A stretch of DNA of 64,000 nt from Opeltia flavorubescens (lineage: Eukaryota; Ascomycota; Lecanoromycetes; Teloschistales; Teloschistaceae), in the NCBI GenBank assembly GCA_000442125.1, contig KE546979.1, positions 1,178,001 through 1,242,000 of the forward strand, read 5' to 3'. A program made the position numbers and the translations under genes. Positions 45,624 through 58,249 of the stretch are shown one piece after another; the stretch's first letter is position 1; each line of letters opens with the position of its first letter. The notes below the pieces were generated by a model, which had not been told where the DNA came from, made no database searches, and was given only the letters and a program-made list of their open reading frames with translations.

Positions 45624-46459
45624 ATGTCTGATAAATTTGAGACTATTCTCATCATTGGCGGAACCTCTGGCATTGGCGAGGGTCTGGCTCGACGTTTCCA
45701 TGCGGAAGGCAAAAAGGTCATTGTGACGGGTCGCCGTCAAGAACGACTTCAAACTCTACAAAAAGAGATGTCTGGACTGTCCACACAAAGGGTGAGTAGT
45801 GGCAAAGGTATCAGATATACGTCTCTGCTCAGACAACATCTCAGATGAATACCGAGGATATTGCCACGCTTCCGAAACAAGTGGCAGATGTCCTTGCCTC
45901 TTACCCAAAGATCGACACTGTCATAGCCATGGCAGGTATCCAGAAGAGCTTCAGCTTCAAGGACCCGAAGGCATCATCTCCAGAGAGCATTCAATCCGAG
46001 GTCAACACCAACGTGACAGCACCCATGATTCTAGCTCAACTTTTTGTACCTCATCTCTTGTCGTTGCAGCGACCGACCACGTTCGTCCTGGTCAGCTCAG
46101 GCTTGGCTTTCGTCCCTGTGCCATTTTATCCCGTCTATTGTCCAACAAAAGCCGCAATGCATTCTTTTGCCTGTGCCCTTCGAGCACAGCTGGCGGGCAG
46201 CTCTTGCAGCATCACGGAATTGATACCACCATACGTCGATACAGGCCTGGACACTGCACACCGAGCACAGAACATAGAGGCCCAGGGAGGGGAGGAAAAG
46301 GCGATGAAGCCAATGCCGCTGAACGATTACTTGGACACTGTTATGGCTGGGTTCAAGCAGGGNGATAAGGAGATTACCACTGGGTTTTCGCAGATGGGAG
46401 CATCTACCTGGCGCAAAGCATATGATCCGATTCTTGAGCGACTGGGTATCAGCGCATGA
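45624..46459 (+). CDS. short-chain dehydrogenase/reductase (DltE-like)
   Basis: Exon 1 is 45624-45791 and exon 2 is 45845-46459; the product is 260 aa. The cofactor loop GGTSGIGEGLARRF near the N-terminus followed by VIVTGRRQERL indicates NADP(H) use (basic residues after strand 2). The catalytic Ser lies in VLVSSGLAF and the pair Tyr154/Lys158 in YCPTKAA. The usual NAG motif is MAG (AMAGIQ), as in some DltE-like members. The substrate is not deducible. One undetermined base at 46363 leaves one residue unknown. It has no clear pathway partner nearby. Confidence 0.88.
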
Positions 46460-47531
46460 TCTATAGTCGATCAGTCCATAGAAGAAGCGAACAAACGATG
46501 TCGCCTTCTAGAAGCTCGTTTTTCTGTACGCTCGAATGTACCCGAGCTTCTGACAAAGATGCATGAAGGCTAACGAGGAGCGAGATGAACACGTGGAACA
46601 GTCTATGCCCCGCAGCTACCTGCGATTGATATGCCAAACCCCTTTCGGATGGTATGATGTGAGCCTATCATGAACGATTTGTTGCCATAAGAATAGAAAA
46701 CTTTACCTCTTTGTGAGAGATATAGATGAGATCTAAGTTGAAAGGGTCGCTTCATTAAAAATGTACAGGTACCTGAGACTAATCAATTAAGGTTGCATGA
46801 CCGACAGGTCGATTCGTCGCCCCTCTTTCACGAGCCATTGGCCCACGTTGCTCTAAGCGCCGACAGCTGCGACGCGAAGTGATTGCAACGGCGAATCATG
46901 CATCCGAATTTCCTCCAGCTGCCTCTTCAAGCATGGCCTACCAAATCTCCATAGTCCAGTCCTCTCTGATACCGCTTGCGAATGGTCTGAGCTCGAAATG
47001 AGCTATGTTAAGCTACAATTTCATTTACCAATCCCATCCTGACTGCTCTTGTTTCTTGGGTCGCGTTGGGCTCCCTTGCTAACCCCACCCGTTGATTCTT
47101 ACGAACCACTCTTGTCCACTATGTTGGCGCCCTGGGCTGGTCTGCGTGACACTCTACAAACGATCTACCCATCATGAAGCCGTTTGTTCTTCAGCGTTCC
47201 TTGTCCTGCTCCACATCAGAAATGATGTGCCGTTTCAAGGCTTCTCTCCGCTTTATATGACGCTCTTCCTTTCCCCCTGCCATCGCCCTTCCTTGATCTG
47301 GTTGTGGTGATGTTGTAGGTAGTGATGGAAAAGTTGAGTGAATCTGTGGGGATGATGCATTCGAGATGGCTGGCTTCATCCGTTGCTTGTTGCTTTCCTT
47401 CGCTGCAGGATCAGCTTGAGCCGGATCCACCGAGTGAGTTTTGAGTACAGGTCTGGACTGGTAGGCGCTGACAATTTCCAGCTCTTCGTAAATACACGGA
47501 TATTTGTCACGAGCAACCGAGACCTGCGTCG
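46460..47531. other. intergenic region
   Basis: About 1.07 kb between two plus-strand genes. The right part should be the promoter of the Ser-rich gene. Open frames on both strands (e.g. minus 47191-47622, which overlaps the next start) show no domain features. Confidence 0.4.
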
Positions 47532-48785
47532 GTGCCAATCTTCGATTTCGAGCATGTCCGACCAGCCTCTCGTGCCAGTCGACCAAGTCAATGGATTGCT
47601 GAAGGTCGAAGTCTTGCTTCAAAGGCTTCTAGGCGAGCAAGTTCAACCACTTTGAGGAGTAGCAGTCGAAGACCTACCATTGGCGCTCCATCCGACTTTC
47701 GCCGGGTCGAATATCCTCATGGTCGCGCACCTTTTCGACCTCTGCAGCTAAGCATTTACCTTCCTGGAAATGAATTGCCAACTCTACCAACATTTCAGGA
47801 AGAGGAGGAAGAAGAGATTGACGCTGGTCTGACATATCCACCCCAAGCATTGGTCAAGTCAAGATCCGACTCCATGCTTTCAAGGCCCTCCGCCGCTTTC
47901 ACGATCCCAAGGAAACCTGTACCTAACAGGGGGACTTCCATGGACCAAAGCCGTTTCAGCATGGATAGTCGCTACACTCTTGGTGAGATGAATGTCAGGT
48001 CTGAATCGAAATCTATTCAGTCAAGGCCGAGCATGACCGCTAGTCAAAGTACACGAGATTTCCTTGACGCCATCGATTCTCGTCTACCACAAGCTCCGCC
48101 TGCCCTCCGTTCGAAGTCTGGACCAGAGCCAGTGTATACTCTATATCGAAGGGCTAGCGAGCAAAGTCTTCGTTTGAAGACTCATCTTGAGGAGCGGTCT
48201 CAGCTTGAACGAAGTCTGCCCGAATTCGACATCATTCCTGAAGAAAGGCAGACAACATCTGGCAGCAAGTCAAAAGGTTTATCACCGATCCTTGATCGAG
48301 ACGAGACTACACCTGCGGATCACCTTCTCGGATATCGAAGGTCGGATCACACTCGATCAAGCTCCTCACCATCTCTTGCCTCTAGTCGATTTCACCCTCG
48401 ATCTTCACTCTCCAAAGACGTTCCCACGACACCAAAACCCTTTCGTCGTTCTGTTGTATCGCAATGGCTCTTGAAGACAGTCGGTTCTCAAACGTCCTTG
48501 AAAAGCGATCCTGATTCGCTTTCACCCAGCAACGTCGAAGATTGTCTGGGTCATCAACCTTGTATTTTCCGCGATCGATCTTCAACCGCTTCAAGCACCA
48601 TCTACAGCTCTTCAACCGCTGCAGACCCTATCACCTCTGTTACAACGCCGCAATCCTCGCCCCACAAGAAGAACGATTCCGTCTCTACCTATCACACCGT
48701 TTCTATTCCTCGGATGAGCTATGACTGGGAGAAGAAGCCAGTCATCGTCGATATCAAGCCCAAGCCGGTAGGCGTGGCATTCTAG
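47532..48785 (+). CDS. Ser/Arg-rich disordered protein with conserved N-terminus
   Basis: A single exon of 417 aa. The first ~65 residues look conserved: MPIFDFEHVRPASRASRPSQ, then WIAEGRSLASKASRR and RRPTIGAPSDFRRVE. The rest is of low complexity, rich in Ser, Arg, Pro and Thr, with many SP/TP and RxxS sites (SLSPSNVEDC, TTPQSSPHKK) that would suit regulation by kinases and 14-3-3 binding. The C-terminal end is ordered again (MSYDWEKKPVIVDIKPKPVG). No enzyme domain and no membrane helix. It is probably a scaffold or signalling adaptor of filamentous ascomycetes; that is inference from composition. Confidence 0.72.
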   Translation: MPIFDFEHVRPASRASRPSQWIAEGRSLASKASRRASSTTLRSSSRRPTIGAPSDFRRVEYPHGRAPFRPLQLSIYLPGNELPTLPTFQEEEEEEIDAGLTYPPQALVKSRSDSMLSRPSAAFTIPRKPVPNRGTSMDQSRFSMDSRYTLGEMNVRSESKSIQSRPSMTASQSTRDFLDAIDSRLPQAPPALRSKSGPEPVYTLYRRASEQSLRLKTHLEERSQLERSLPEFDIIPEERQTTSGSKSKGLSPILDRDETTPADHLLGYRRSDHTRSSSSPSLASSRFHPRSSLSKDVPTTPKPFRRSVVSQWLLKTVGSQTSLKSDPDSLSPSNVEDCLGHQPCIFRDRSSTASSTIYSSSTAADPITSVTTPQSSPHKKNDSVSTYHTVSIPRMSYDWEKKPVIVDIKPKPVGVAF

Positions 48786-49131
48786 TATCCTTTGGCGACG
48801 TGCTTTTACCCTTTTTTTCCCCAAGATCTTTCCCCTACATCGTTTACCCTATCGGCTGGCCTTTTACCTTTCCTTCATCAGGAGCTACAAGATAGCCAAG
48901 GATTTAGATACCCCATTTCTGCTCGAGACATATAGTCGCAGCGGACAGTTTAATTCATTACATTTCATCCATAACCCATTTGACATTTCTCCATTCTACA
49001 GCCTATCTCACATCTTGATTGATGCCCATGTTTGTCCTTATTCCTGCCGTTGCAAAATCTTCCTGAACGCCATAATGAGAGTCCGCCTTGCCTGACTATG
49101 CTTTGAGCGCCCGCTTTCCCCATTTATCCAG
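48786..49131. other. intergenic, convergent 3' regions
   Basis: About 350 bp of T- and C-rich sequence between convergent genes, expected to hold both 3' UTRs. No gene was recognised. Confidence 0.4.
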
Positions 49132-49411
49132 CTACTGTGTCTTGACTTCCCCATCTTGCTCGACATGAATATGCTCGTTTGTCTCCAAAGTGTGGGTACG
49201 ATCGGCAGGAAAGTCAACCCTAATTACCTATTAGCCATGAAAGGGATGTGGAGAAAGCTGATGCCTACGTGAAACCTTTGATCAAGGTGAATTCATGCTT
49301 GATTTCTCCACCTTGAGACTTTGCATCTTCCTTAGCCCTGTACTTGCCGTCAGCATACTGGCTTTGGTACTTCATGTTAGGGGTAGGCCCACTTCGTAAG
49401 CTGTTCGGCAT
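49132..49411 (-). CDS. 76-aa small protein, unrecognised
   Basis: Exon 1 is 49411-49269 and exon 2 is 49219-49132, with a 49-nt gtaggc/aattag intron. The protein is hydrophilic: MPNSLRSGPTPNMKYQSQYA, then DGKYRAKEDAKSQGGEIKHE, FTLIKGFTVDFPADRTHTLE and TNEHIHVEQDGEVKTQ. Splicing replaces an early stop with a plausible charged C-terminus. No family is known to me. It is too small for most domains, soluble, and may be nuclear or cytosolic. It lies head-to-head with BMS1, about 365 bp apart. Confidence 0.6.
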
Positions 49412-49776
49412 TTCCACCTTCTTTGAGGGTGATCTGTAGAGAAAGTCAACTGATGTGATTGAGATAGTTGGTTGGGGTAGGACAGACACTGTAGATAGGC
49501 ATTTTCCAGAGTCTGGTGGATGAAAGAAATCTTTTTGGAAGTAGAAGTTGGAGAGATGGTTCCAGCTTGGAGGTTTGATACTGATAACGAAAGAAACGTT
49601 CAGAATGACGCATGTTTGTACACGAGGCCCGAACCCTGGATAACCCCCACCAAACCCCACTTTGTAGCGCGGCCTGACGCCAAGCACGGACTTCGATTAT
49701 CGTGTTGCCGACTGTGCGTCAAAGGTTTTTGAATATTTGTCGCTGTTGGTGATACACCATCCACTTCATCGCTGAG
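49412..49776. promoter_or_regulatory. divergent promoter, small gene / BMS1
   Basis: 365 bp between divergent starts. The promoters of BMS1 and of the small minus-strand gene must lie here. No specific element was recognised. Confidence 0.45.
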
Positions 49777-52700
49777 ATGGAGGATCAAGCCAATCGGCCT
49801 CACCGCAAGACGAAAGTCAAGAAGAAACATACTGGAGGTTCGGATAAAGTCATGGTTGCTTACATTGATACAATGCTGAAGTCTAGCAGACAAGAACCCT
49901 AAAGCATTTGCATACGCACATCCAGGCAGACTTCAAAGGACAGCAGCGCGCTCTCATGATGTATATCCGTATCGATCTCCTGGTCATTTCCTGTCTCTGA
50001 CGAAGAATCTAGGTTAAAGAAAAGCGCCTTCATGTTCCCCTTGTCGATCGACTCCCTTCCGAACCGCCTCCCGCCATTGTCGCTGTTGTTGGTCCTCCAG
50101 GCGTTGGGAAAACCACCCTCATCAAATCTCTTATCAAACGATATACGAAGCACACGCTCTCTCATCCTGTCGGACCTCTCACCGTCGTCACCTCGAAGCG
50201 GAAACGTCTTACCTTTCTTGAATGCCCCTCCGATTCACTCGCTTCCATGATTGACGTTAGTAAGATTGCCGATATAGTCTTGTTAATGATCGATGGAAAT
50301 TATGGGTTCGAAATGGAAACAATGGAATTCCTCAACGTACTTTCAGCATCGGGTATGCCTGGAAATGTATTTGGGATCTTGACGCATTTGGATCTCTTCC
50401 GGAAACCAAGTACACTGAAAGATGCGAAGAAGAGACTTAAGGATCGTTTCTGGGGAGAATTATATCAGGGCGCAAAACTCTTCTATTTGAGTGGGGTCAT
50501 CAATGGCAGATATCCGGATAGGGAGATTCATAATTTGTCGAGGTTCTTATCGGTTATGAAGAATCCAAGGCCGTTGGTTTGGAGAAACAGTCATCCATAC
50601 TGCCTGGCGGACAGAGTATTGGATATCACGCCACCTACAACGTTGGAGGAAGATCAAAAGTGCGATCGAACGGTTGCGCTGTATGGATATCTTCGAGGAA
50701 CGAATTTTCCCGCCGAAGGAGCAAGTGTTCACGTTCCTGGGGTTGGTGACCTTAGTGTCTCGATGATCGAAGCGTTACCGGACCCCTGCCCGACCCCATT
50801 CATGGACCAAGAGATTGCAAAGGCGACTGAAAAGGTGGGAAGGAGAAGATTAGGCGAACATCAGAAGCTGTTATTTGCACCAATGTCAGATGTGGGAGGG
50901 GTGTTGGTGGATAAAGATGCTGTGTACATTGATATTAAATCATCGACATTCGATAGAGAAGCAGACGGGGATGAGGAGAGGGGTTTGGGAGAGCAAATGG
51001 TGGTTGGTTTGCAAGGTGAACGAAGGTTACTCGGGGAGGCTGAAGACGGCGTTAGATTGTTTAGTGGAGGTGAAAGATTGATGGGTCGGGATGGTGCAGA
51101 GAATGATACTGGAAGAACGGACCAACGACGTCCTCGCCTGTCTGACCTCGAGATTGTCAATACCAACGGAGAAGCAGTGCCGATGAACTGGGCTTTTGAG
51201 TCTGGGGATAGTGGCAGCGACGATCGTTTCCCTGATGGAGAAGACATCCCTGCAGATAAACTTGGACGACTTTTCAAGCCCACGAAAGATGATTCACAAA
51301 GCAGAAATTCAAAAGATGTTCACTTTGCAGACAGCGATTCAGATCTTGGTTCGGTGTCGAGTGTGGAGGAGCAAGAATTTGACAGTGAGCTAAGCGGATT
51401 GGATGACGATGATGGAGACGAGGAAGAAGCCGCTTTACAATGGAAGGCAAATCTTACCGAAACTGCCAAGAACCTTCATTGCAAAGAAAAATATCAGAGG
51501 GCGTCAGATCTTAGTAGGCTCTTCTACGATGATACGTTACGACCCGCAGACGTTGCAAAGCGATGGCGAGGGGAACGAGTCGCGATTTCTACGATTGCGG
51601 ATGAGAATGGCGATGCGCAAGAAGGGGATGACGGCATGTTCTTTAAGAAAGCTAAAAGGGATGAAGAGGAAGAAGGTCTCGAGGATCGGATGATCCCAAA
51701 ATTTAATTACGAAACTCTAGCGCAGAAATGGAGTGATCCTGACAACCTCGAAGAGCTACGTCGACGTTTCGCCAGCGCGTCCCTGAGGCGAAGAAAGTCG
51801 AATGATGATGCAAACGGGGATACAGGCAGTGAAAGCGAAGGAGAGGAAGATGAAGGAGATGGCGAATTCGAGGACCTTGAAGCTGAGTCAAAGGAAGATG
51901 TTCAGAACGCAGCAGATCCTCAAGTATCACTCGAGGCTGAACGTGAGAAGAATGCAAAGAGGAAAGAAGAACTCAAGCTTCGGTTTGAAGAAGAAGATAA
52001 GGAGGGTTTCGGTAAGGTTCAAGATAAAGGAGGAAAAGGGCCTGACCAAGAAGCCGAGTTTGGAGAAGATGACTGGTACGAAGCACAGAAAGCTCAGATT
52101 CAGAAACAATTGGATATCAATCGCGCAGAATTCGATTCTATGGATATCAATTCAAGGATCCGAGTGGAAGGCCATAAAGCTGGCACATACGCCCGAATCG
52201 TTCTCGAGAATGTCCCATACGAGTTCGCCACTACATTCAACCCTCGATTCCCTATCCTCATTGGCGGACTAGCGCCAACAGAAAATCGCTTTGGCTTTGT
52301 GCAGATCCGCATCAAGCGACATCGATGGCATAAGAAGATTCTCAAAACAAACGATCCTCTTATATTTTCGCTAGGCTGGCGGAGGTTTCAGACTCTTCCA
52401 GTATATAGCATATCCGATTCTCGAACTCGAAACCGAATGCTCAAATATACGCCCGAGCATATGCATTGCTTTGGAACCTTCTATGGTCCTTTGATTGCCC
52501 CCAATACTGGGTTTTGCTGTGTACAGTCTTTTTCGAATCAGAATCCTGGGTTTCGAATAGCGGCAACGGGAGTGGTGCTTGATGTTGATGAGAGTACGGA
52601 GATTGTAAAGAAGCTCAAATTGACGGGGCATCCGTATAAAATCTTTCGAAACACGGCTTTCATCAAGGATATGTTCACCTCGGCATTGGAGATTGCTAAA

Positions 52701-53405
52701 TTTGAAGGGGCTAGTATTCGGACTGTGTCTGGTATAAGAGGTCAAATCAAACGGGCACTTTCCAAACCTGATGGCCATTTTCGAGCTACATTTGAAGATA
52801 AGGTGTTGATGTCGGATATTGTTTTTTTGAGAGCATGGTACCCTATCAAGCCTCGTCGTTTCTATAACCCGGTCACGAACTTACTGGATTCTTCACATAC
52901 AACCGATAACAAAAGCGGGACAGGGGAAGGGTGGAAAGGAATGCGTCTCACAGGTCAAGTTAGGCAAGACAAAGGTCTCCCCACCCCTCAGCAAAAAGAT
53001 AGCGCATACCGTCCCATCGAGCGCCCAACCCGGCATTTCAACCCCCTTCGAGTCCCACGACAACTCGCAGCCGATCTCCCCTTCAAATCCCAAATCGCCC
53101 AAATGAAACCTCAGCGCAAGCAAACGTACATGCAAAAACGGGCCGTGGTGCTCGGAGGCGAGGAGAAGCGGGCGAGGGATCTGATGCAGAAGATCTTGAC
53201 GATTCGGAGGGATAAGGAGGAGAAGAGACGGGTTGCGCAGGAGAAGAGGAAGGAACCGTATCGGAGGAAGATGAAGGAGAATGAGGAGATGAGGGCTGGG
53301 AGGGAGAAGAGGGAAAAGGATGAGTATTGGAGGAGAGAGGGGAAGAAGAGGAAAGGAGGGGATGAGAATGGTGGTGGAGGTGGAGGGAAGAGGAGGAAGA
53401 GGTGA
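49777..53405 (+). CDS. BMS1: ribosome biogenesis GTPase BMS1
   Basis: Exons 49777-49848, 49895-49960 and 50013-53405 give 1176 aa (yeast Bms1 1183). Start [20 protein letters not shown], then [39 protein letters not shown] and the P-loop [11 protein letters not shown] at about residues 73-81. Further GTPase marks are [20 protein letters not shown] and ILTHLDLF. After about residue 400 comes a long acidic middle ([17 protein letters not shown]). The C-terminal AARP2/Bms1 domain follows ([80 protein letters not shown]). It ends in a Lys/Arg-rich tail. Bms1 drives 18S rRNA processing in the nucleolar SSU processome with Rcl1. The first intron starts GTCATG, a weak donor. Confidence 0.95.
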
Positions 53406-54165
53406 AATCACCATGTGGGTGATGTCGTATAACGTAGCAATAATCGGATTATCTCCTGGAGCAGTCACGATAGTTACGATCTTGTGCTTCAGGAGTCAGC
53501 TTTATGCTATTAGTGAAAGATTTTGTCATTCTTAGTGTCGGGNGGACTTCGGCGCATCTAAGAATCTCACTAAGCCATTTTAGGCTTTATCCAGGGCATT
53601 AGTACAGAGCGGTGGCAGGAGTGACCGAATTTCAAAGACTTGAATGTTTGGAATAATGGAAAGGATATCAGGGAACTCTGAAAAGGTTCCAAGCCAAGCA
53701 AGTGCAGAGACATAGCTTATTAAGTATCTTTAGTTCCCATTATTGTCTATTTTGCACCTTTCCGATCCCATGTTATAGAAACAAGCAAAAGAAGCAATCC
53801 TGTCAATGTCCATATTAAATGCTCAGGAAGCTTCATGCATTTGTAAATACGTTGTTTTCATGTTATTTGGGCCAATCACATGCTATAGATCTCTTTTACT
53901 CGTTAATGAATTCATGAACACACACTTTCATTTGACAAATCCAATTGCTTTATAGACAATACGAAGCAATGAATGCGTGGGTTTTCTTATAAACCGAACA
54001 AGTCATTTGTTAAGTACGTCATAATAATATACGATTATGCTTGAATTGATATGGATGTGCTGCTCCTTCTTTTGGTAGGTAGGCCCGGCAATTAGATTGA
54101 CTATCTCCGTGACTGATCCGCCCTCCAACTGGCGGCGAGGCTGATGACTGTAGCTTGCCGAGCAG
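53406..54165. other. intergenic region
   Basis: About 760 bp between two plus-strand genes, AT-rich around 53740-54010. One undetermined base lies at 53543. No gene or RNA was recognised. Confidence 0.4.
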
Positions 54166-55538
54166 ATGTCGAATAGATTGTCTCTTCCACAATGGCGATA
54201 TGTTGCGAGATATCAATTTCCAAGATCATCTCTGAAACATTATTCTACCCCAGCGGATGGGCCTGCAATCAAAGCCTGGCCTCATCAGCCACAATTTGGC
54301 AACATCCACGATGACCAAGTCGCCAGGCTCGCAGCAAAGCCACTCCATCCATTGGCATTAGCTGACCTTGTTCGGTGATACTCTTTGTATTCATTGATCT
54401 GTTTATGACTGACGTATCTTCTAGTCATGGCCGTGCACCGCTTCCCGCCGAAGCTCTGTTCTCTTCCGCCAACTTCACCCTCTCCTTACTTCCCATTCGC
54501 CTCGCCCACCGTATCCAAGCGCTCCGCAATCTCCCCTTCATTGTCGTCTCAAATCCACATATCGCTCAGATATACAATAACTATGTCCACTCCCTGTCCA
54601 CCCTCCTTCCCTACCAAGAGCGTCGAATCACGAATCTCGAAGACGAAATCCAATTCACGGAGGTCATGGCCGATCTTGTACAAACACATTCCAATACTAT
54701 ACCTATTCTTGCTCGGGGCTTCCTTGAATGTCGGAAGTATATCAGCTCGGGGGACATTACACGATTTCTTGATGAACATCTCAGAGCTAGGATAGGGACA
54801 CGTTTGATCGCTGAACAACATATCGCCCTCCATCTTTCCTCTCAGCCTCATAACGGTGGAGCTATAACCCCTCAAGAGCATGATCAATCCAGCTATATCG
54901 GTGTCATTGATACTGCATTACGACCCGCGGAGATAGTAAGGCATTGCGAAGCTTTTGTCGGTGAGATCTGTGAGTTGAAATATGGGGTCAGACCTGCTGT
55001 AATTATCAATGGTCAGCCAGAAACTAAATTGACGCATGTGCCGACGCATCTGGAGTATATTATCACGGAGCTGCTGAAGAATGCATTTCGGGCTACTGTA
55101 GAGAGTGGGAAGGAAAAGGAGCCGATTGAAGTCACGATTGCTGCTGCTCCAGACACTTTAGATGCCTCAGATGGAACATGCTCGACGGATGATGTGGATC
55201 ATATACCAAATATGTCGTCAATCCCAGGAGTCACAATCCGTATCCGTGACCGAGGTGGTGGTATCTCACCAGAAGTGCTTCCGAGTATTTGGGCATACAG
55301 CTTTACGACCTTTGCGGATGAATTATCTACAGATATGGAGAGTACTGGAAACGGTAACGCCGATGCATTAAATGTTATCTCGGGAGCTGGAGGGGATTCG
55401 AGCAGTCTCGCTGGACTTGGGTATGGTCTCCCGCTGGGAAGAGCTTATGCCGAGCATTTCGGTGGAGGGGTACAGGTACAAAGCTTATGGGGTTGGGGAA
55501 CTGATGTCTACCTCAAGTTGAAAGGACTGGGGAAGTAA
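54166..55538 (+). CDS. mitochondrial pyruvate dehydrogenase / branched-chain ketoacid dehydrogenase kinase
   Basis: Exon 1 is 54166-54374 and exon 2 is 54425-55538; the product is 440 aa. The N-terminus MSNRLSLPQWRYVARYQFPR, then SSLKHYSTP, is a mitochondrial presequence. The helical BCDHK/PDK domain includes LPIRLAHRIQALRNLPFIVV, NNYVHSLSTLLPYQERRI and IGTRLIAEQHIAL. The GHKL ATPase part has the N box YIITELLKNAFRAT, the G1 box VTIRIRDRGGGI and the G2 box GLGYGLPLGRAYAEHFGG. It phosphorylates the E1-alpha subunit to switch off the pyruvate or branched-chain 2-oxoacid dehydrogenase complex in the matrix. Which of the two is the target cannot be told; yeast relatives are PKP1 and PKP2. An inserted acidic loop (DGTCSTDDVDHIPNMSS) lies between the boxes. 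Confidence 0.9.
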
Positions 55539-56577
55539 GTCGACGAGGGTAAATCTGGCGGGTCGAGCCGGCTCTTTTCTATATGTGGTAAAACTGCTGA
55601 TTGTGACCCACTTTGGTGGAAGACGACCACGACCCATGGTTCAGACACGAAACAGTGCCGAAAGTACCCACTGGTTCGAGAGGTCAAGGTCAGGTTTTGG
55701 TTTCTAGGATAAGTGGGCCTCCATTTCTTCCTCTTGAGCTGATAAACCGTTGCTGACATACATTGAAGAAAGCTTTATATTGTCGGTTCGAAATTATAAG
55801 ATTTCCTCGAGTGTTTCCAACATAGAATCAGATCAGAGAATGGTGGCGGAATAGAACCACATACAGACAATATTATTCTTCTATAATCCAAACCCGACGC
55901 TCAATCATTTTCCACGTGGGTTTGAGCACATCACCCATGGGAAAACTTGCTCATCCCCGCGGGGTCCCCTCCACTAACCAAAAAACCTGCTCAGCCAGAA
56001 CCCAAACACATGATCGAAGTGGATAAAGTATATATACCCGAGATATCCGAAAAAGATACACATTCGTTTTTCGTTTCCAATTTCCCCCTCTTTTTCATTT
56101 CTGCATAGGTAAAATTCTTCTACTGTATACAAGTGTGTCCATGCATAGGGGAGAAGTTTATCATCAACACGCGACTTATGCCCTTTGGGTAGTGCCTTCT
56201 CATCATTCTCATCGTCTTCGTCTTCTCCTTCGGTTTACGATTATATGATTCTTCTTCCGGTTATTGGACAAGCTGTGCCGCCTTTTCACGAATACTTGCG
56301 GCAGTTATCGACGATGTCGGAGGTTAGAGTTGCGGGTCCGTCGACGGTGGATATGTCTGCTGCCCCTGCGGCGTTGGAGGGCTCTTCTTCGGCTGAGGAG
56401 AATGGGATGGAGGGGGGATCTGGGAAGAGTATATATGCCATTTTTGATATATAATTTTTGCTATTTATATTTGCCATCTATTTTTGCCGCTTATATTATT
56501 TCATTTCGTTGCTGCTATGCTCTCATCTTTGGTTTCATATACCCTGAGAATATCTTTTCATCTCTAGCCTTGGACAT
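55539..56577. other. intergenic or 5' untranslated region
   Basis: About 1.04 kb. It contains a plus-strand open frame 56185-56454 (VYDYMILLPVIGQAVPPFHE...) that starts without an ATG. It could be an upstream exon or uORF of the next gene but has no recognised domain. CT-rich runs near 56070-56100 and 56190-56240 look like fungal leader sequence. Confidence 0.35.
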
Positions 56578-57708
56578 GTGAACTCTCATGTCATCCCATT
56601 CTATACAACGATATTATCCTCTCAACCCTTTCTCACAAATCGAATTACTGACATTATGCAAATAGAAACGATGAGCCACACCAGAGAAAACTACCATCTC
56701 GTGATGCGCGGAGAATTCCTCTTCCACTTTTTCGGCGGGAAAGGGAAGGGAAAGAGCCATGGCCAGCCTATGGACCAGGAAATGGCGCTCCATCAAGCGT
56801 CCAAGGACGCGATTCAGCGGTCTAGACTAGCGCAAGAGAGCACCGAGCAGAGGGAGAAGGAGGAGGAGGAGAGGGCGCAGAGGGCCGCGGTGAGTGGAAT
56901 TCCTGGTTTTACCTCACCTACGTTGCAAATCTTACTGTGGGATTTATATCATGGATTTTCAGCTGTGTCAAACTACGCTGATCGATTCTTGTACTTCTCA
57001 CTCGCATCTGGCTGACAGGTATATACATCTTCACAGGAACGGAGACTTTCTCGTGAAAGCCAACGCCGCGACAGAGCCGAAAGCAGCGCCTCTGCGAACC
57101 TTCGGAGGAGGCTGGTCCCCCGTCGGTTCAGCAACAGATTGAACCCGCCCGCTCCACAGAGGCGGCCTCCCACCTTCGATCAGGCGATCCGCTACGGCCA
57201 GCAGCACGGCCACGGCGTCGAACGCGTCGCTGAGGAATTCGGCAGCCGCAGCAATAGTGTTGCCAATATGGCCACTCTGCACGAGGTGGCGGCGCAGCAG
57301 CCTGAAACTCCTGTCGCTGTCAAGAAGGCGCGCTCGGCGCATCAGTTGATGCCCGTAGAGACCGCCACGACGGGTGCGAGCAGCATCACTATGGTGCCAG
57401 CGGACGCGGCGAAAACGGAGAATCCCATCCGCGCTACGAAATCGGCGGCGGATCTTAGGGATAAGAATGTGGTGGTTATGGGGGAGGAGGAGAAGGCGGA
57501 TAGTGGGACTGGGGGTTCGACGGGGACGAATAGTATGGATTCGACCCGGAAGATGGGGGCTAGTGTGCTGGGATTGAGGAAGAAGGTTAGTGTGGCGAGT
57601 AGTCTGTATTCGCGACCGGAGACTGGGGTTGTGGTGGATGCGAGTGGTGGGGAGGTGGTGGAGAATCAGTGGGAGGGGGTTGTGAGGGATGGTACTTCTG
57701 TGGCGTAG
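56578..57708 (+). CDS. Arg-rich disordered protein, N-terminus uncertain
   Basis: Exons 56578-56889 and 57037-57708 join in frame (327 aa from the first ATG). The clear coding part begins around FHFFGGKGKGKSHGQPMDQE, followed by a long basic/acidic helix (MALHQASKDAIQRSRLAQES, then EQREKEEEERAQRAA). The splice junction continues ERRLSRESQRRDRAESS and LRRRLVPRRFSNRLNPPAP. The second half is polar with TFDQAIRYGQQHGHGVERVA and a Gly/Ser/Thr-rich tail, partly in purine-rich DNA. The first ~45 residues from 56578 look unlike protein, so the real start may be a later ATG or an upstream exon. No known family. Confidence 0.6.
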
Positions 57709-58249
57709 AAGGGTCGGGGAGCTTTTCTGTAGATGATTCCAACGGTAGTGTATTGAAATCAATCAGATTGTGAAATCTACACCACACTGGCATACTGCCC
57801 CTTTCCAATGCGTGAACACTGAGATGTAGGGCTAGGGCCAATCCTCGATATGATTGGCTGATATTATCAAAGGCCAAAGAGTCAGAGATTCGTAGCTGCC
57901 TGCAACGACTGCCCAAGGCCGTCGACACATTCTCATCGTGTAATTGTTCCTGAGTCAACAGCTTCTGCTTTCTGTTCAGGCTGTGTCAATGACGTACCAT
58001 TCTTTTACCGGTGACGGCGAGATTACCGAGAGACTCACTTGGTAATGACTTATGCTCAAGCATCTGGAGGTTTCTAGCTGCAACCATCTTCAACTTTCAT
58101 CAAATATGATCTGATTCATCTCCACCGGACCAAGTTACACGGCTGATACTCCCAATTCAAGATCCAAGCCGGCTCAATTTTCGTCTAGTCAGAGCGCGTA
58201 CGTATCAGTAGCCAACAACGACTTGGACCTCTTTATCCAACCCTTCATA
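57709..58249. other. intergenic region
   Basis: About 540 bp between two plus-strand genes. The right half should be the promoter of the phosphatase-like gene. No gene was recognised. Confidence 0.4.

Noticed and set aside
47191-47622. 143-aa minus-strand open frame overlapping the Ser-rich gene start
   Set aside because: Antisense to a better-supported coding frame and without domain features.
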